Of a stretch of DNA of 6,905 nucleotides, positions 5,956-6,905 are shown in pieces. The notes beneath the pieces were generated by a model that saw only the letters and a list, made by a program, of their open reading frames with translations, did no database searches and was not told the DNA's origin. The DNA lies in NCBI GenBank assembly GCA_023487615.1, contig JAMDBH010000020.1, forward strand, positions 1 through 6,905, read 5' to 3'. The position numbers and the translations under genes were made by a program. Source of the stretch: Gammaproteobacteria bacterium. Lineage in GTDB: Bacteria; Pseudomonadota; Gammaproteobacteria; SURF-13. Position 1 is the first letter of the stretch, and every line of letters begins with the position of its first letter.

Positions 5956-6044
5956 GGAGCGAGTTTTAACCGTTAGCCCTCACCCGTGTTACGATCATCT
6001 CTGCCATCCATGGCGCGACTTCTATATACTGAACAAGCCCCAGC

Positions 6045-6062
6045 CCGGCCTTCCTTGGCCGG
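6045..6062. terminator. GC-rich hairpin between the HDOD gene and lysS
   Basis: CCGGCC (6045-6050), a six-base loop, and GGCCGG (6057-6062) form a perfect six-pair stem 14 bases beyond the lysS stop on the minus strand. There is no U-run on either side, so as an intrinsic terminator it is weak; it may still mark the end of the convergent transcripts. The rest of the 5956-6075 gap shows no gene. Confidence 0.3.
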
Positions 6063-6075
6063 TCGTTCGCGGCTC

Positions 6076-6905
6076 CTAAACCCGCCACTCACCCTCCGGC
6101 CGCATGTGGGGGAACAGCAGTACGTCGCGGATGGAGGGGGAGTCGGTGAGCAGCATCACCAAACGGTCTATGCCGATGCCTTCGCCCGCCGTGGGCGGCA
6201 TGCCGTGTTCGAGGGCGCGGATGTAGTCGGCGTCGAAGTGCATCGCCTCTTCATCGCCGGCTTCTTTTTCCTGCACCTGTTTACGGAAGCGTTCGGCCTG
6301 GTCTTCGGCGTCGTTCAACTCGGAGAAGCCGTTGGCGATTTCGCGTCCGCCGACAAATAATTCAAATCGGTCGGTGATGGACGGATCCTTGCTGTTGCGG
6401 CGCGCCAGGGGTGAAACCTCCAGCGGATAGGCGGTGATGAAGGTGGGATCTTTCAGACGGCTCTCCACGGTCTTTTCGAAGATCTCCATCTGGATCTTGC
6501 CGACGCCATAACCGTCCTTGAGCGGGATGCCCAAACCGCCGGCGGCCTTGCGCGCGGCCGCCGGCGATTCGATATCGGCCGCCTTGAGTTGCGGATTGAA
6601 CTGTAACACGGCTTCCTTCAAGGTCAGGCGCGTGAAGGGTTTGCCGAAATCGTATTGCTCACCTTGATAGGCTATCGTCGTAGCGCCATGAATGTGCTGC
6701 GCAAGTTGACGCAGCATGGTTTCGCTGAGATCCATCAGGTCACGATAATCCGCATAGGCCTGATAAAACTCGAGCATGGTGAATTCGGGATTGTGCTTGG
6801 TGGACAAACCCTCGTTGCGGAAATTGCGGTTGATCTCATACACCCGCTCATAGCCGCCCACTACCAAACGCTTTAGATACAGTTCCGGCGCAACGCGCAG
6901 GAACA
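6076..6905 (-). CDS. lysS: Lysyl-tRNA synthetase, class II, C-terminal part
   Basis: The complement is open from the right edge to the TAG at 6078-6076, giving 275 residues that begin [20 protein letters not shown]. This matches the C-terminal half (about 230-505) of E. coli LysS without gaps of note. Class II motif 2 is FRNEG (28-32) followed by HNPEFTMLE (37-45). [12 protein letters not shown] is near 159-170 and [19 protein letters not shown] near 184-202. Motif 3 is GIGIDRL (242-248), with the terminal [10 protein letters not shown]. The enzyme charges tRNA-Lys with lysine using ATP in the cytoplasm. The anticodon-binding OB domain, motif 1 and the start lie beyond the window, so the N-terminal half and any upstream prfB cannot be judged. 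The C-terminus is intact. Confidence 0.97.
   Translation of the reverse strand, partial: FLRVAPELYLKRLVVGGYERVYEINRNFRNEGLSTKHNPEFTMLEFYQAYADYRDLMDLSETMLRQLAQHIHGATTIAYQGEQYDFGKPFTRLTLKEAVLQFNPQLKAADIESPAAARKAAGGLGIPLKDGYGVGKIQMEIFEKTVESRLKDPTFITAYPLEVSPLARRNSKDPSITDRFELFVGGREIANGFSELNDAEDQAERFRKQVQEKEAGDEEAMHFDADYIRALEHGMPPTAGEGIGIDRLVMLLTDSPSIRDVLLFPHMRPEGEWRV

Overview
The window is ordinary-looking chromosomal core sequence from a moderately GC-rich gammaproteobacterium. The evidence is the close match of the encoded proteins to gammaproteobacterial RpoE/AlgU, RseA/MucA, RseB/MucB, NadB, YgfX, YgfZ and LysS, and the divergent rpoE-rseA-rseB / nadB layout known from Escherichia coli and Pseudomonas. 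I cannot name the genus. There is no phage, transposon, CRISPR or defence locus, and no rRNA or tRNA gene that I can see.

Layout. Positions 1-1706 (minus strand) hold the envelope-stress operon: sigma factor rpoE, its membrane anti-sigma factor rseA, and the first 176 codons of periplasmic rseB, which runs off the left edge. A 151-base divergent region (1707-1857) separates rpoE from nadB. It carries a good sigma-E-type promoter facing rpoE and a plausible sigma-70 promoter facing nadB. nadB (1858-3471, plus) encodes L-aspartate oxidase, the first enzyme of de novo NAD synthesis. It converges on ygfX (3538-3963, minus), a small two-helix membrane protein. Divergent from ygfX are ygfZ (4053-5057, plus), a folate-dependent Fe-S maintenance protein, and a single-domain HDOD protein (5101-5955, plus) that is probably cotranscribed with it. 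At the right edge is the C-terminal half of lysS (6076-6905, minus), convergent with the HDOD gene.

How the genes fit together. rpoE-rseA-rseB form one signalling module: envelope damage leads to RseA cleavage and RpoE release, with RseB guarding RseA. nadB, ygfX and ygfZ are housekeeping genes. The sdhE gene that commonly sits with ygfX is absent at this position.

The most unusual feature is a pair of heptanucleotide repeat arrays with related 7-base units. One forms a 28-bp inverted repeat exactly at the nadB/ygfX convergence. It supplies the stop codons of both genes and places telomere-like G-runs at the 3' end of both transcripts. The other lies inside rseA and encodes the linker between the sigma-binding domain and the membrane helix, in the orientation that keeps the reading frame open. 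Several plus-strand genes also lack a recognisable Shine-Dalgarno sequence.
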